This document shows, in pieces, positions 47,197-59,400 of a DNA stretch of 64,000 bases. The notes under the pieces are model-generated. The model ran no database searches. It was given only the letters and a program-made list of their open reading frames with translations, and was not told the origin of the DNA. The translations under genes were made by a program, and so were the position numbers. Positions within the stretch are counted from its first letter, which is position 1, and each line of letters opens with the position of its first letter. This stretch comes from Asterochloris sp. CNOR1 (taxonomy: Eukaryota; Chlorophyta; Trebouxiophyceae; Trebouxiales; Trebouxiaceae): contig OZ017752.1 of assembly GCA_963969365.1 (NCBI GenBank), positions 2,976,001 through 3,040,000 on the forward strand, in the 5' to 3' direction.

Positions 47197-48340
47197 CTAT
47201 TCAAGTGCTTCAATTTCACAGACCTTGTCAGTGATCATGACAGCCAATTCTCCTGGCAGCCCGCGAAGAGTCAGAAAGCCCTGAATGAAGATGGCTCTCT
47301 GGGCATAGATCCGGTCAGCATTGGTTCAAGGACAAGGAGGATCTTGTGTGCGTAGCAACTTCAACACAGTGAGATACAAGCTTACTTCACAGCTGGTTTC
47401 ATCCATGACAAATGGAGGATGCTGACTCTGGGCCCATTCAAGTGCCTTGAGGTCACCCTGCGCAGCTGCAGCCCGCATGTACTCAGTGCCATACTGTTGC
47501 TTCCAAGGAAAGCCATTCTCATAGAGCCACCTCATGATGTGAAGCTGACCAGACTCCGCAGCTGCAGAGAAAATTTTGTTCACCTCGTATGGTGGCGGGT
47601 CCCAGGGGCATGGCGGATATTGCTCCCTGAGCCACTGTATGATGTGCAGGTGACCACGGCCTGCAGCCCACTCGTAAGCCAGATTAGAACAATTGCATGG
47701 CGGGTCCTGCACCCTGAGCCACTGTATGATGTGCAAGTGACCGTTGCCAGCAGCTTGGTTGAAGGCGTTGATCCCATCATCACAAACAAAAGTAACTGCC
47801 ATCTGCAGATAGAGACCTCTTGAATGAGACTCAAATACCAATGTGTTATCAAGTTCGACGAAACGCTTCACACCTCAAGAGAGGGCTGTTGTTGAAGCCA
47901 CTGCAGCATGTGCAGGTGTCCTACGCTTGCAGCAGAAATGTTAGCCGCTGTTGTCCACAAAGAACTTCCACAAAGAAATCTGATTCTGCTCCCAGAGCCA
48001 CTGTACAATTTGCAGGTGTCCTCCTCCTGCAGCCGCCGCGGCCACTGGGACATAGTCCTCCCAATCCTCATCTGCAGGGTCGCGCGTCAGCAAAGTCATG
48101 CCTCAGATGTGAGCATGCCAACAGTCAATCAAGCACCTGTCTCCTCGGCTGCCAGCAAGGAGTTGTACAGGTCCTTCACCCTTTCCAGCTGACCACTCAC
48201 AGCAGCCATCTTCATCTCGTTGAGCACTGCAGGTACACTTTTATTCTTGTGCGTGACAGGGCACTGCTTCATATCATGCCTGACAACTGCTGCTGTGCCT
48301 ACCTTGTTTGTTGTGAGCACATATTTATTTTGTCATCCAT
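47197..48340 (-). pseudogene. Ankyrin-like repeat paralogue C (decayed)
   Basis: Second inverted paralogue. Exon 2 (about 48230-48142, VLNEMKMAAVSGQLERVKDL) has a good CTGCAG acceptor. The putative first exon (ATG at 48340, MDDKINMCSQQT) joins it in the wrong phase. Exon 3 shows a frame slip near the second repeat unit, a TGA after QQQPSLEV (or the start of a short GTGTGA...CTGCAG intron), and a TGA where gene A has Trp after PPCP. Units retained: GHLHMLQWLQQQ, GHLHIIQWLRVQ, GQLHIMRWLYENGFPWKQ. Homology to the gene A C-terminus continues to the stop at 47197. Probably a pseudogene. Confidence 0.7.
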
Positions 48341-48701
48341 GGTTGCTGCACACTCAGCGAGAGATCACTGCAACAGAGTGGGTGTGGAATCAGCCAAATG
48401 TTTGAATGCCAACTAAAATGCATGCTGCGTTGACACTGCAGACCCCCAAGTCACCTGATCCTTGCACTCTCATGTCCGTGGATCAAGTCCACCGGGTACG
48501 TGCAGCATCATTGTGCTATAGGTAGCCTCAGAGGGGCAGGCTCTCACAATGGCCTGTTACGCTGGACCCTGGGCTAAGCTGCAGGTCAATGCCTCAGGAG
48601 TTGCGGCACTTACATCCAGTTGATACATTACATTTTGGTATTTGAAGTGTATCAAGTCAGACAAGCAAAGTCTGACCAGCTTTCTGTCTTTCCCTTTCAC
48701 C
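48341..48701. promoter_or_regulatory. Divergent region, ankyrin-like C and TFIIH p52
   Basis: 361 bp between divergent starts. It holds one copy of the ankyrin-family upstream element (about 48528-48610, minus orientation) and GAGAGTGCAAGGATCA in reverse at about 48450-48475. The Tfb2 promoter must lie at the right end; no TATA box is obvious. Confidence 0.5.
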
Positions 48702-51700
48702 ATGGACCTGGCCCGCTACATCGAGGGCCTCAGCGGGACCATGATGGATGAGCTGTACCAGAGCCAATACGTCTGCCAAGCTATCCTGCGTTGCCTGCCT
48801 CCCTTAGCCAAACAGTACCTGTTCAGGCTACTGCATTGCCCTGGAGTCCCTGCAGGTCAGTCAAGCTTGCTTTTTGGCACTCCCTTCAATGCTGGTAATC
48901 AGTAATGGACTGCGACTGGCTCTCCTCGCAGAGTATCTGCAATCATGGTGCACAGCAGAGGGCAGCAGTAAACACAAGACGGCCATGAGTCGTTTGGAGC
49001 AGCTGCGGCTCCTGAAACCCATCACTATCCAGCAAAGCAGGTGTGTTTCATGCAGTATTGCAGCTTGAATAATCAGCTTGAGCCTCCGCATGGCCACAGC
49101 TGTGAAAGCAGGCTCAAGCAAAAGCCCTTCTTGTGCAGGCAAGGAATGGCAGCCTATGCAATGCACGAGGGCTTCCAGCACCAGCTTCAGCTTGCTCAGT
49201 CCGGCGCTTCAAGTTTCATTGTTCAGGTGACACAGGGACTGCGTGCAAGGGACATGTCTGGCCTGTGGCATCCAGTGAGGTCCACTATATAAGCAGATCG
49301 ATTCTGGGAATGCTTTGGTGGCTTGTCGAGGAATTTGCATTACACATGTCATTTTCCTGCAGGTGCCCCCTGATCATGTGCTAGCTGCGGCTCCAGGCCC
49401 AGAGGATCTGGACAGGCATGCCACCTCCAGCTGGGAGGTGAGCAAAGCATGCAGATCCAGCCCACAGGCTAGCTCAAGAGTGCTGCTGAGCATATTGCGT
49501 GGCAAAGTGGATGTGCTGTGACTGGAATCTTGAGCCCTGGGTTCTCGCCTTGGTCTGCACCCCCCAGCCCAGCCTTTGCATGCTTCAGTAGGCGTCTTGA
49601 GTCCATCATGTGCTCCGTTGCAGGCCTTGCTACTGTACGTAGTGACCCCCACTGGAGTGCCACCTTCTGAGGCTGCCGCCAGGGAGCTCGACCAGAGGCC
49701 GCTTGCAGTTGACAAGCTGCTGCAGGGGGCGGGCCTCTCATCAGATGGCAAGCAGAGGCTGCGATAGCCAGCTGGCAAAGCATCTAGCCACGCTGCACCT
49801 GGCTGCTGCAACTAGCCAGGCACTTGAAGATTTCTCGAGGGTGGCCTTGGTTTGCACCGGTGTCATGTGCATAGCTGTGGCACCTGGCTGTGTTGCTGCA
49901 CACGCAGGGCCACTGCAGAGAAACTCTTTCCCTTTGAGCTGCTAGAGTCTTAAAGTCTGTTCCTGTTTGTTTTTGCTGCAGAGAGGACGGTGACCCAAAC
50001 AGGATTCCAGTTCCTGCTGCTGGACACATACAACCAGCTGTGGATTCTGCTGCGGGAGTACATTGACAGCGCAGCCCGACGCTCGGGTGGGCCTTTGGGT
50101 GTGCTCATGTCCCCAACCAACACATATCGTGTCTGCAGCATGTGGTAGTGAGCTGACAGCTTTGCTCAGTGCTCTGGGCAGCCTCTTGTTCTGATGCAGA
50201 TTTTGCCGCCAGTGAGGAGCGGTGTTGCCATGTGGTTGAGAGCTTGCAACATGAGCACCACCGCCAGCACAATCTGTGCTGCAGCTGCTAGGGCTGGCAG
50301 GCCCTGACTCCCCAACACAGGTTCTGCAGGCGAAATGCCAAGCCTACCTGCAATGCAGCCATGCTGCCAGACCTCTGGACAGGTAGCAATGCTCACAGTG
50401 ATGTGTTAGGTGCGAGGTGCCGGCCAGCACAACTTTGCAAGCGCGGCTAGCATGATAATTGTCATCTGGCTGCAGCTGTGGTCTTCCAAGAGTGCCTGCC
50501 CACTCTGCTGGGAGCTTTTCGAGTTGTCGTCAGGGTACTGCTGCATTGATTGCGGGGTCTGGAGCCTTGGCAAAGATGCTGCAGCTTCCCACGCCGCACT
50601 CACGACGTGGCATGTTACTCTACCTGCAGGCAGCGAGCTGTCTGCCCTGATGACCTTCATGCTCCAGCTGGGCTTCCGTCGCCCTGGGCAGCCCTTCCCG
50701 CTGCAGGACCTCTCCAGCTTCGAGGCAGGCATCGCAGCCCACCTCGCGCAGCTGGGCCTGTTACTGCCTTTCAGGTGGGCTGCAACGCTGGTCAGTCGCC
50801 AACCATACCAGCAGGAAGCTTGTTTTCACAAGCCCCATCAAGGAAGGGCATGCTGCTGGCCTCCAGCAACGGCGTCAGCCTGCGTGTGCACGACTGATCA
50901 GTCCCCACACTCTCACTCAGCCCTTGCAGGCAACGTGTCTGCCTCCCTAGTGCTGTTCCCTGACTCCACCAACTTTCTGAGGTGTCATGCTTTGCACTGT
51001 GCTTGCAGGGTTGATAACCAGGTGTGGCTGTGCCCTACACGCCTAGCGCTGGCACTGTCAGGCGGGCAGTCTGCTGAGGTCCAGAGGGAGGTGGCTGCAG
51101 GCTTTGTGGTGGTGGAGACCAATTTCAGGGTGGGTGCAAGCTTCTTTGCAGCACCCCCCCGACCTCTGCTTGCGGGCCCATGCACTGCAACACTGGGATT
51201 CTGGCTTGCACCTGCTGTTTGCCCTGCCAACCAAGAAAGCTCTTGTGGTCCAGGGCACCCAAGCCACTCCCCCCAGCACTGTCTTTTCCAGCCAGAATCG
51301 ACGAGCTAAACTGCTCCCGAGAGACTCTGCGAAGTGTCAGCGCTCATCAGGCAGACTGCCTGTGCAGCGGCTCTGGGCTGCCTGCAGGCACGTGGTCATG
51401 TCACTCCATCTACTTAGCCACGGCCAATCAGACTGGTCAGCTGCCTCACATCCCAAGTCTGGTGCTGCAGCACCAGGCACCACCATCAAAGCACTGCACC
51501 GACCTGCTACCCGCCCTGCAGGTGTATGCCTACACCACCTCCGATCTGCAGACGGCCGTGCTCAAGATGTTCACACGTGCAGAGTGCCGTCTGCCCAACC
51601 TGTATGTGGGCCTGCTGACGCGCGAGTCAGTCACCGGGGCCCTCAACTCGGGCATTACAGCAGACCAGGTGGTGCAATACCTGCGGCAGCACGCGCACCC

Positions 51701-52661
51701 TCAAGTGCAAGGGCGCTCGCCCATGGTTCCAGAGGTGGGGCCCGCCTGCAGTGCTATCGATTGTGGGTGGCTGTGTAGTGCTCGCGGCAGCACACACCTG
51801 CACACAGCTGCTGGGGTGCTTTCACAACACTCTGGTGCTGGGCAGGGACCGGGGTCAATAGGGTTTCTTGCAAGGAGCAGGCAGCAAGGGGTAGTACCTC
51901 CAGCAGCATGCACACCCCGAGGTGCAGGGGCGGCCGGTTACAGTACCACAGGTGGCACCACTGTAAGGGATGATTAAAGGGCTATTTTGCACCTCGGTGA
52001 ATGGGCGCTTGCCTAGGACGACAGAGGTGGGCAGGGCACCTTGAAAAGGAGAATTTTCTGCTCATACACGTGCAATGTGGGGCAGTGCCCCTGGCACCTG
52101 TAACTGCAGGGGTGCTTGTCTCTGGTTCAGGGGTGGGCGCTGGGTTGGATGCTGTAGTAGGGGTGCTCTACATCATTTTGCATCCTCAGGTGCAGTCACG
52201 CTCCGCCCCCTGGGTCCTATAGGTGAGCAGGCTCTTGTGCTCATGGCTACTCTGCCAACTGCATGGGCACAGTACCAGGCGCAGGGGCACAAGCCTCCAG
52301 CTGCCTGACAGTGACAGCTGTCCCTGCCACTGCACGTCTGTGAAGGAGCAGTTGGCCTGTGGAAGGCCCGGCCAAGGTGGTCCACAAGCCACAAGCTCTC
52401 AGCCACTTCCATCATGTTGTGTGCTGCATGCTGCAGAACGTGACAGAGCAGGTCAGCCTGTGGGAGGCTGAGAGCGACCGCGTGCAGCACCAGCGAGCCT
52501 ACCTGTACGGCAACTTCGCAAGCCCGGAAATGTTTGCTCTCACCCTGAAGTTTGCCACTAACTCAGGCTACATGCTGTGGTCAAACCCTGAGAAGCAGAT
52601 GGTGGCGTGCAAGCACGAGGCCCACCCCAGCATGAGGGAGTACATCAAGAGCATCAAGTGA
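48702..52661 (+). CDS. TFB2: TFIIH core subunit p52 (Tfb2/GTF2H4)
   Basis: Subunit of the TFIIH core that anchors and stimulates the XPB ATPase in transcription initiation and nucleotide excision repair; nuclear. Exons 48702-48855, 48932-49040, 49139-49226, 49363-49437, 49624-49747, 49982-50086, 50630-50774, 51009-51129, 51522-51734 and 52437-52661 join to 452 residues, the usual family length. Landmarks: N-terminal YIEGLSGTMMDELYQS; TGFQFLLLDTYNQLW; CPTRLALAL; GFVVVETNFRVYAYT; RLPNLYVGLLTRESV; GITADQVVQYLRQHAHP; C-terminal YMLWSNPEKQMV. The intron after 49747 appears to start GC (ATG then GCAAGC), since the frame otherwise runs into a stop. Intron 9 carries repeated copies of the preceding exon end. 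Confidence 0.95.
51690..52222 (+). repeat. Tandem copies of a Tfb2 exon end with splice donor
   Basis: The end of exon 51522-51734 (HPQVQGRSPMVPE, then GTGGGG) recurs in intron 9 at about 51917-51955 (HPEVQGRPVTVPQ then GTGGCA), about 51990-52030 (weaker, ends GTGGGC) and about 52180-52222 (HPQVQSRSAPWVL then GTGAGC). Each copy ends at a donor-like GTG. Confidence 0.75.
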
Positions 52662-53411
52662 CGCAGCCGACGGGCAGCTGTTCGTGATCTGATGGAGGTG
52701 GCGCTGCGGCTTTGGGCAGCTGGGCACAGCTGACGTGAGCAGTTCAACTGTGCTGCTTGCGACTGATGGTGTTACCTCAGGGGAGTAATATGGGCTGTGG
52801 AGGAGCTGTGAAATGCTGCTGTTTGATTGCTAGAACATGGACATGTCCTTGTGTCGTGGAAGGTCGTCTATGTGGGTGCATGCCGGCACAGCTAGGCTCC
52901 TGCTGGTGGGCAGCTTGAATGTTTGTGCAGCTTAATGAATGGGCCAACAATCAAAGCTGTCATGCACACAAATTACTTCACTCAATATTACAATGGAATG
53001 CCTGTCACTGGTATGCTGAGTTTAAGGGAGGCGTCAAGGGTGGGCTCTGTCATGTGCACATCTATTGGTGACAAAGCAAGAGCTTAATAGAAAGCATAGA
53101 AGAAAGCAGTCTGAAGGAAGGTATGGGGGCCAAGGCCATTCATTCTGCTGACCAATGTGTGAGGGGGCTCTCAGCAGGGTTGAAGTTCACATCAGGGCTT
53201 TGTACGTAGGCGGCTATCATGTAAGGGCAGTGGATGGCACTGCACCAAGGTACTGACATGTACTGCACGGGAGGGGGCTGCATTTGCAGGTGGTGGGTGT
53301 GAAGTCCTTCTGGTGCCAACGCCACCCCAATGAGTGGAGCACAGAAGGACACAGCATGGCTGGGTCAGACTTGTCAGGCATTGGCGTCATGAGGCCTAGC
53401 CAGAGCAGCCT
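52662..53411. other. Convergent 3' region, Tfb2 and AP2 gene
   Basis: About 750 bp between two stop codons facing each other, presumably two 3' UTRs. A 70-codon minus-strand frame (53140-53352) shows no family signature. The region is AT-richer than the genes and I see no repeat. Confidence 0.5.
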
Positions 53412-56221
53412 TCAGGCGTCCAGGTCCTGAAGTTTACAGGGCCAGGTGAAGGTGTGGCAGTTTTTCTTCAGCAGAACTGCCAAGTCGTGCTTGCTAATGC
53501 CAGCCAGCTCCTTGTTGATGTCCTCATAGTCAGCAGCATCGAACTGCAGCAGAAGGGCGGCTGCGGATGAGTGCAGCTGCTACCAGGTGCAGACGTTAGG
53601 GAGCAGTACTGCAGTACTAGGATGCAGACGCTGCAAACAAGCAAGACCTGAAATTGTTGCAATTCCAGGAGATGGCAGCATTTGTGCACGAGCTGGCCAT
53701 GGGATATTGATCAGCATGCAGTGGGTGCAAGCGGTAGCTACAGTGCAGGTGAGTGCTGCTGATGCCTTGCAAAGCATCAAGCAGCGTGCCAGCTTCATAG
53801 ATGCCATGGGCAACATGCAGTCTGGTGCAGGCAAGAGAGGCTGCTGATGTCAAGTGGTCAAAACAGAAAGCACCCACATTGAGGAATGTGTTGGGACCCA
53901 GGAAGACCCGCGCTGCAATGTCGTACACCCTGGCGGCCAGCTTCTCACACTTGAAGCTGCCCAGGTAGACCTGCTTGCCCTTCCTGCGCCCATTGGCATC
54001 CTGTGGATAGCAAGGGGCAGCTGGTCATGCAGTTTATCTAGCGTTTTGTGCAAGCGACTGCCCTTGCCGTCAATCAGCAATGGCAGCTGCATCTGAAGAT
54101 GCAGCTGCCCTATTACAAATTCCTCAGCCAACCCTCATGGAAGGGATTACTGTCAACAGCCACAGGATCACATGACAGGCCAGGGACCACAGTCAGGTGC
54201 ACCCATCATGTCCATTGCAGTCTCAAACGGTCAGCACACAGGGCAGAGCAAGAACTTAGCATGACTCCGGCAGCACCGCAGCCCTGAGTGCATGAGCCCT
54301 CACCAACTGGCCTGTGCGGATGACCTTATTGTCCCACAAGTGTGCCTCATACTTGCCCGTGTCCTTGTGCTTTGTCACACCTGCAGTGGCATGACACTCT
54401 CACAGACTGGACTACAGCTTAGACTGGGTAAGCAATTGCCTATGGAGCATGTATCTATCTATCAGCAGAAGCATAAATGGTGGCAGCAGTGTGTTGGTCA
54501 GACTCTGCAATACCCACAAGCGCATTGAGAGCCTGCAAACTGAGAGCCTGCAGACAGTGCGTCACCTTTGTACGTGGAGCTGAACTCCCCGGCCTTCTTG
54601 GGCCTGTTGGCGCGAGCCTGCGCAGACAGTGCCTTGGCTCTCGTGCCTGCCCCTGCAGGCCAGGAGCCACGGCTCATGAGATCTAGCAATAAAGTCGCAA
54701 AGGGCACAACAGCTGGCGCTCAGACTGTGCAGAGGGACTGGTGGCCAGGCAGCATGGACACGGCGCTCACAAGCCCTTGCGAGCCTGAGCCGACGCAGCA
54801 CAGCTGGCACATGTGGTGGGAGCGCAGCCCCCATGGCTGTTGCACAGTTCTGCAAAGACAAACTTATACAGGGTCCCTGGTCTGGCAGCAGCCTGTGCAG
54901 CTTTGGCGGCTTGACAAGGCTGATTGGGTGCTCGACCATTTGCAAACAGGGCACCGTGCAATCATGTTGCAAGGCTCAAATGGCTGCTACAGCCCTGCAC
55001 ACATGGTACTGTGCTGTCCCGGGACTGTGCCATCCCAGCAGGGCACTGTACAGGGCTCACCTGCCGCAGCCTTACGCCTGCGCCTGGTTGAGGCACTTCT
55101 GCCAACTACATGCCTCCTGCGCCTGGTGACGGCTTTTGCAGCAGGGGTGAACTCCACATCACTGATGGGCTCATCATCCGAGTCCTGCAGCACAAGACAC
55201 TCCAGTCAGATGCTTTGCAATGCACGGAGCCAGCAGCCTTCTCTGCAGTATGTGCATGTGCAGTGTGGCTGCTTGTGCAGAGGCCAGTGTTGCTGCTGGG
55301 GTCTGCATGAGCTCAAGTGCCCGCCCACACAGTGGCGTGCGAGACACAGACAGGCAACACCCAGGCATACAACTGCAGCAGCCCAGCAAATCATCTGAAC
55401 CTACATGCAGTCTGATGATGATATGCGTCATCAAAGCCTGCTATCACATTCTGGGACTCCAGCTGACAGGGTTTGCTGGAAAACCCCTGCTGGTCTCGTC
55501 ACAGGTGGACTTTCATGCATGCTGCAACAGGTGGCACAAGCACAACTGACCTCGAGGGTCCCGGTGCTGCCAAGGGAGTCAGGCGCCTGCTGCGCCTGCG
55601 CAGGCTTGATGCCCTCTGCTGGTCCGCCATGGACGCGTCGCAGGGGCTCTGCACAGGGGCTGGCATGCAGGCTTGGCAGGGGCACAGGTGTGGTGTCGAG
55701 AAGCATGCTGCCATGGCCAGCAGGGAGCCCCATGGGCATCCACGCGCTGAGTGACGCCTCCTGAGGGACGTAGAGGCTGGCCAGGGGCGTGAAGCTGGGG
55801 GCAGGGTGCAGCAGCATGTGGTTGCTGCAGGCGGCTGAATACGCCGCTGTGGGCATCAGGAGCTCTGGGGTGCTCCAGGGGATGAGGCCTGCAGTATGCA
55901 CCATCTGTCAGCAGCCAGACGTTACACCTGTATGACTCAAACAGTCACGATGCCTCCCAAGGCAAGCAGCCAGCCTGAAAAGGCACTTCCAGGCAATAGA
56001 TCGCATGCTGAGCCTCATGCAGTGTGCAGGAGCTGGGCAGGCTGCTGGGTCGACCTTTGGGGGCAGAGGCTCCGACTGCCCCAAAACAAATTCGTCACTG
56101 GGGGGGGCTGTCAATGCTCACCTGGGCTGTTCATGGAGTCTATGGCCTCATGGGCCTGCAGATACGCTCGGTAGGCGCTCTCCTGCTGTGCCGACGCTGC
56201 TGTGCCCTGTGGCGGGAGCAT
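53412..56221 (-). CDS. AP2-domain transcription factor (ANT/WRI1-like single AP2)
   Basis: Sequence-specific nuclear regulator of the AP2 subfamily. Exons 56221-56122, 55888-55551, 55184-55061, 54652-54566, 54380-54304, 54000-53878 and 53543-53412 join in phase to 326 residues. The start MLPPQGTAASAQQESAYRAY is Gln/Ala-rich, followed by a Pro/Ser-rich stretch with ASLYVPQEASL. DSDDEPISDVEF then leads into basic clusters (RRRRHVVGR, RRRRK), a probable nuclear signal. The AP2 domain spans about 212-282: SSTYKGVTKHKDTGKYEAHL, then GRRKGKQVYLGSFKCEKLAA and ARVYDIAARVFLG. The tail FDAADYEDINKELAGISKHD matches the linker following AP2 repeats of the ANT/WRI1 group, and the insertion inside the domain also fits AP2 rather than ERF. 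Only one AP2 repeat is present. Targets unknown. Confidence 0.92.
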
Positions 56222-56442
56222 GTCGTGAGTTTGGAGGAGGTTGGGCTGCTGTTGAATGGCTTGAGTGTCAATAGACAGCTGGGCCAGGTCTGGGACTTGT
56301 CCAAGGAGGTCATGTCAAGTTCAGAATCCCGCAGCTGTGGCACATATGGCTTTGTTTCTCATGCTTCTGTCACCTGTACCCGTCACAGCAGCAATTGCTC
56401 GATACAAATGCGGATCAGGTGACAGAGCATTTCTCTCCTGCC
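56222..56442. promoter_or_regulatory. Short divergent promoter, AP2 and TLDc genes
   Basis: 221 bp between divergent start codons (56221 minus, 56443 plus), so the two genes probably share control elements. No TATA box or named motif was seen. Confidence 0.5.
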
Positions 56443-59400
56443 ATGGGACCCATCAGCAATGCTCATGATGGACCCCCAGGGCCCAGCATGGCCCAGCTGC
56501 AGGACAGGCTTGAGCAGGTGGAGGACAGCCTGGCCACAGCGCTGGCCAGAATCGAGGCCCAGCGCAACAGGGACAAGCTGTTGACCAGAGAGAACCAGCT
56601 CCTGCGCAGGATGCTCAAGGAGGCTGGTGTACGCAATGTGCCAGGAACGCACCAGGGCAGCAGTCCTGGGCCCAGCCCCTCTGCTGCAGGCAAGTTGGTT
56701 GCTGCACGCATCTGTATTGGGGCATGTCTTGGCAGAATGTCATCCAGGTGATTCCTGCCATCGGTGCATGGGCAGAGCCCTGACCGCTGCATGTCTCCTA
56801 TGAGGAACAGGGGACAGCCACTGCACCTGGGCAATGTGCAGCGGCTGATTTGGATCAGACCTTTGCCCTGCCATGCTGCCAGCTTACCCTCATACTCAGA
56901 ACACTGTGGCTGCAGGGCGGCAAGGGCAAGACACTGCCAGCACAGTGCTGGCAGCCATGGCTGGAGAAGGGGAGGAGTCCAACCTGCTGGGCGGCGCTGT
57001 GGATGGGCACCCAATCTATGTGTGGACCCCAGAAGGCAAGGTCAGCATGCAAGGGGATGCTTTGAGGCCGCTGCTGGCCCTGCCAGCACTGGCAGCAGGA
57101 GACAGGTAGTGGGCAGTGAGTGGCCAGCAGGCGGCAGACAGCCTGAACCAGACGATGCATACGGTTGACTTCAGACCTATGCCGGCCAGCCCAGGGCCAA
57201 CAGGGATCTAGCAACAATCATTAGTCGCAGCACAATGCTGCCAAATGGGTCTGTAGGGACGTGCAGCAGACCTCTCACATGGAGCAGTGCTCATGGTCTC
57301 CCCCTCAGCCACTGCACTGCGGCCAAGGTCGGCCTGGCTGGCGCCCCTGCCCTTGCACCCAACGCTCTGGGTGTCCCTCTCAGCCACAGCACTGTGGCTG
57401 CGGTCTGCCTGCCCTGCACTCCTCAATCTGCACCCAGGAGACAGCCACAATGCCAAGCTGCAGCAACTGCCCTTGCCTTTTGCGGCTGACGCATGCACTT
57501 CTCCCTGGTGCCCTGCAGCTGCCGGGCTCCATCCTGGTCACACCCACCTCCCTCGAGTTTGTGGACCTGCGTGCCAAGGTGCTGCCCACAGAGTTCCTGG
57601 GCATCCGCACTGTCAAGCGGGATCAACTGGAGCAGCAGCAGCAGGTGAGCTGCCCATAAAGGCAGGTTGAGGCCCTGGGGAGGGGCCAGGCAGGGTGGTC
57701 TGCATGGCTGTGGCAGACGCCATGCCCGCCTGTACAAAATGCAAAGCCCAGCAACAGGGTACACCTGTGTCTTCAGCTCATGGCTGGCAGCAATGGCTAA
57801 CGCGCTCGTTGAGGCTGCTGTAGGGTGAGGGGAGGTCAACCCCTTTGGATGATGCAGCAGTCCACTACTCTGCTTGGGTGTCTTGATATCGAAGCTGTGC
57901 AAGCACATCCGTGTGGGACTGCAGCGACTGGCACCGACCTGCCAGCACAGGCCAAGTCTGCGACCATGTCTGAATTAGTCCTGTCATGGCTCCTTCTGAT
58001 GCAGGATGGGGGGTGGAGCAATGCCCACAGGCCGCCCGCGAGAGCCAAGTCTGCCACGACAGTGGTGGCGCGGCTGCCCGCGGGGGTGCAGGTATATTGT
58101 CTTCTTATTTGGTGGCCTGACCTGCCTGCTCCTGTTGGGTGGGCGGAGGCAATGTTGCATCTGGGCAGCAGCCGAGTCTGTTGGGAGCGCTGGGCCAGTC
58201 AAGATGCTAGCTTGCCCCGGTGCCTCGCAGAGCCGCATTGCCTGCGGCCTGGTGTACATGGTGGGCGTTGGAGGCACTGACAGCGGGCTGTTCCTTGTGT
58301 GTTGCTGTGGGGTGTCGGGTTGCTTTCAGACCTATGTTGCTGGACGCAATGAGATGGGGCTACTGCAGACCCACACCTGGCAGCCCCACGACCTACAAGA
58401 GCAGGGTTGTGCATACCGCTGCATAACGGGCTGCTTGCAGAGCTTGGAGGGGCCAGAGCCAAGCGGCCCCAGCGCAGACGCAGCCGGGGACCAGGCCGAG
58501 GGCGCGCTTCCGAAGCTGCGAAGCAGGTGAGAGGGCACCGTGGAAGTCCGCACAGCAGCTGGGAGGGCCGAAATGAAGCAGGGGAGACGGCACCGTCAAA
58601 GTAGGCAGAGCAGCTGGGAAGCCTGAGGGGTAGTGCAGCATCACGCTCTGTCCTGTACTCATTGCTCAAGTCAAGCTTCAAGGCCTGAGGGGAGTTGCAG
58701 CATCAGGCTCTGTCCTGCACTCATCGCCCAACCCACAGCATCCATGCCCATGTTACACCTGGGCAGGCAGTAGCAGCTGCTTGCAGGCCGCTGCTTGCTC
58801 ACCACTTGATATGCAGCCCGAAGCTGTGGGTGCAGACTGAGAACCCGCCTGCATTACACCTGCGCAGGCGGCAACAGCTGCTTGCAGGCCGCGGCACGCC
58901 CTCCATGCAAGACACGGCCTTGATTGATCGGTGCAGGCTGGAGACCTACCTGCGCCACTCCTGGACGGGCAGCGACAGCGCCCAGATGTTCACACCGCAG
59001 GAGGGAGCCGCAGTCCAGGGGGCCCTGCCACCAGAGTCAGGGGCTTGGGAGATCCTGTGGAAGGCTGGGGGCGGCAACGGCCCCCTGCGGCGGCTGACAT
59101 TTGAGGCCAGCACAGCCACGCGGACGTTCATTCACAGGTGGGGAGGCCCCTTGACACAGACTGGCCCAGGTCTGACCCTGGTCCAATGCAGCGCAGGCCC
59201 GTTCATTGTGGAGTTGCCAATCACTTGATGCCATACCCTGCAGAAGTATTCCTGCATGTACTGGGGCCGCATGGTGCTCAACCGTTGTCAAACAGGCAGG
59301 TGCGCTGGTCTTCCTTCCAAGGGCTTTGAGGGTTTGCAGACATTCTGGCTCACCTGACCTGAATTTGTCTCATTGAGAGATGGGTCTGTGCCAGGCAGCT

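Noticed and set aside
53140-53352. Minus-strand frame of 70 codons downstream of the AP2 stop
   Set aside because: No motif, lies in the expected 3' UTR, no splice acceptor linking it to the AP2 gene.
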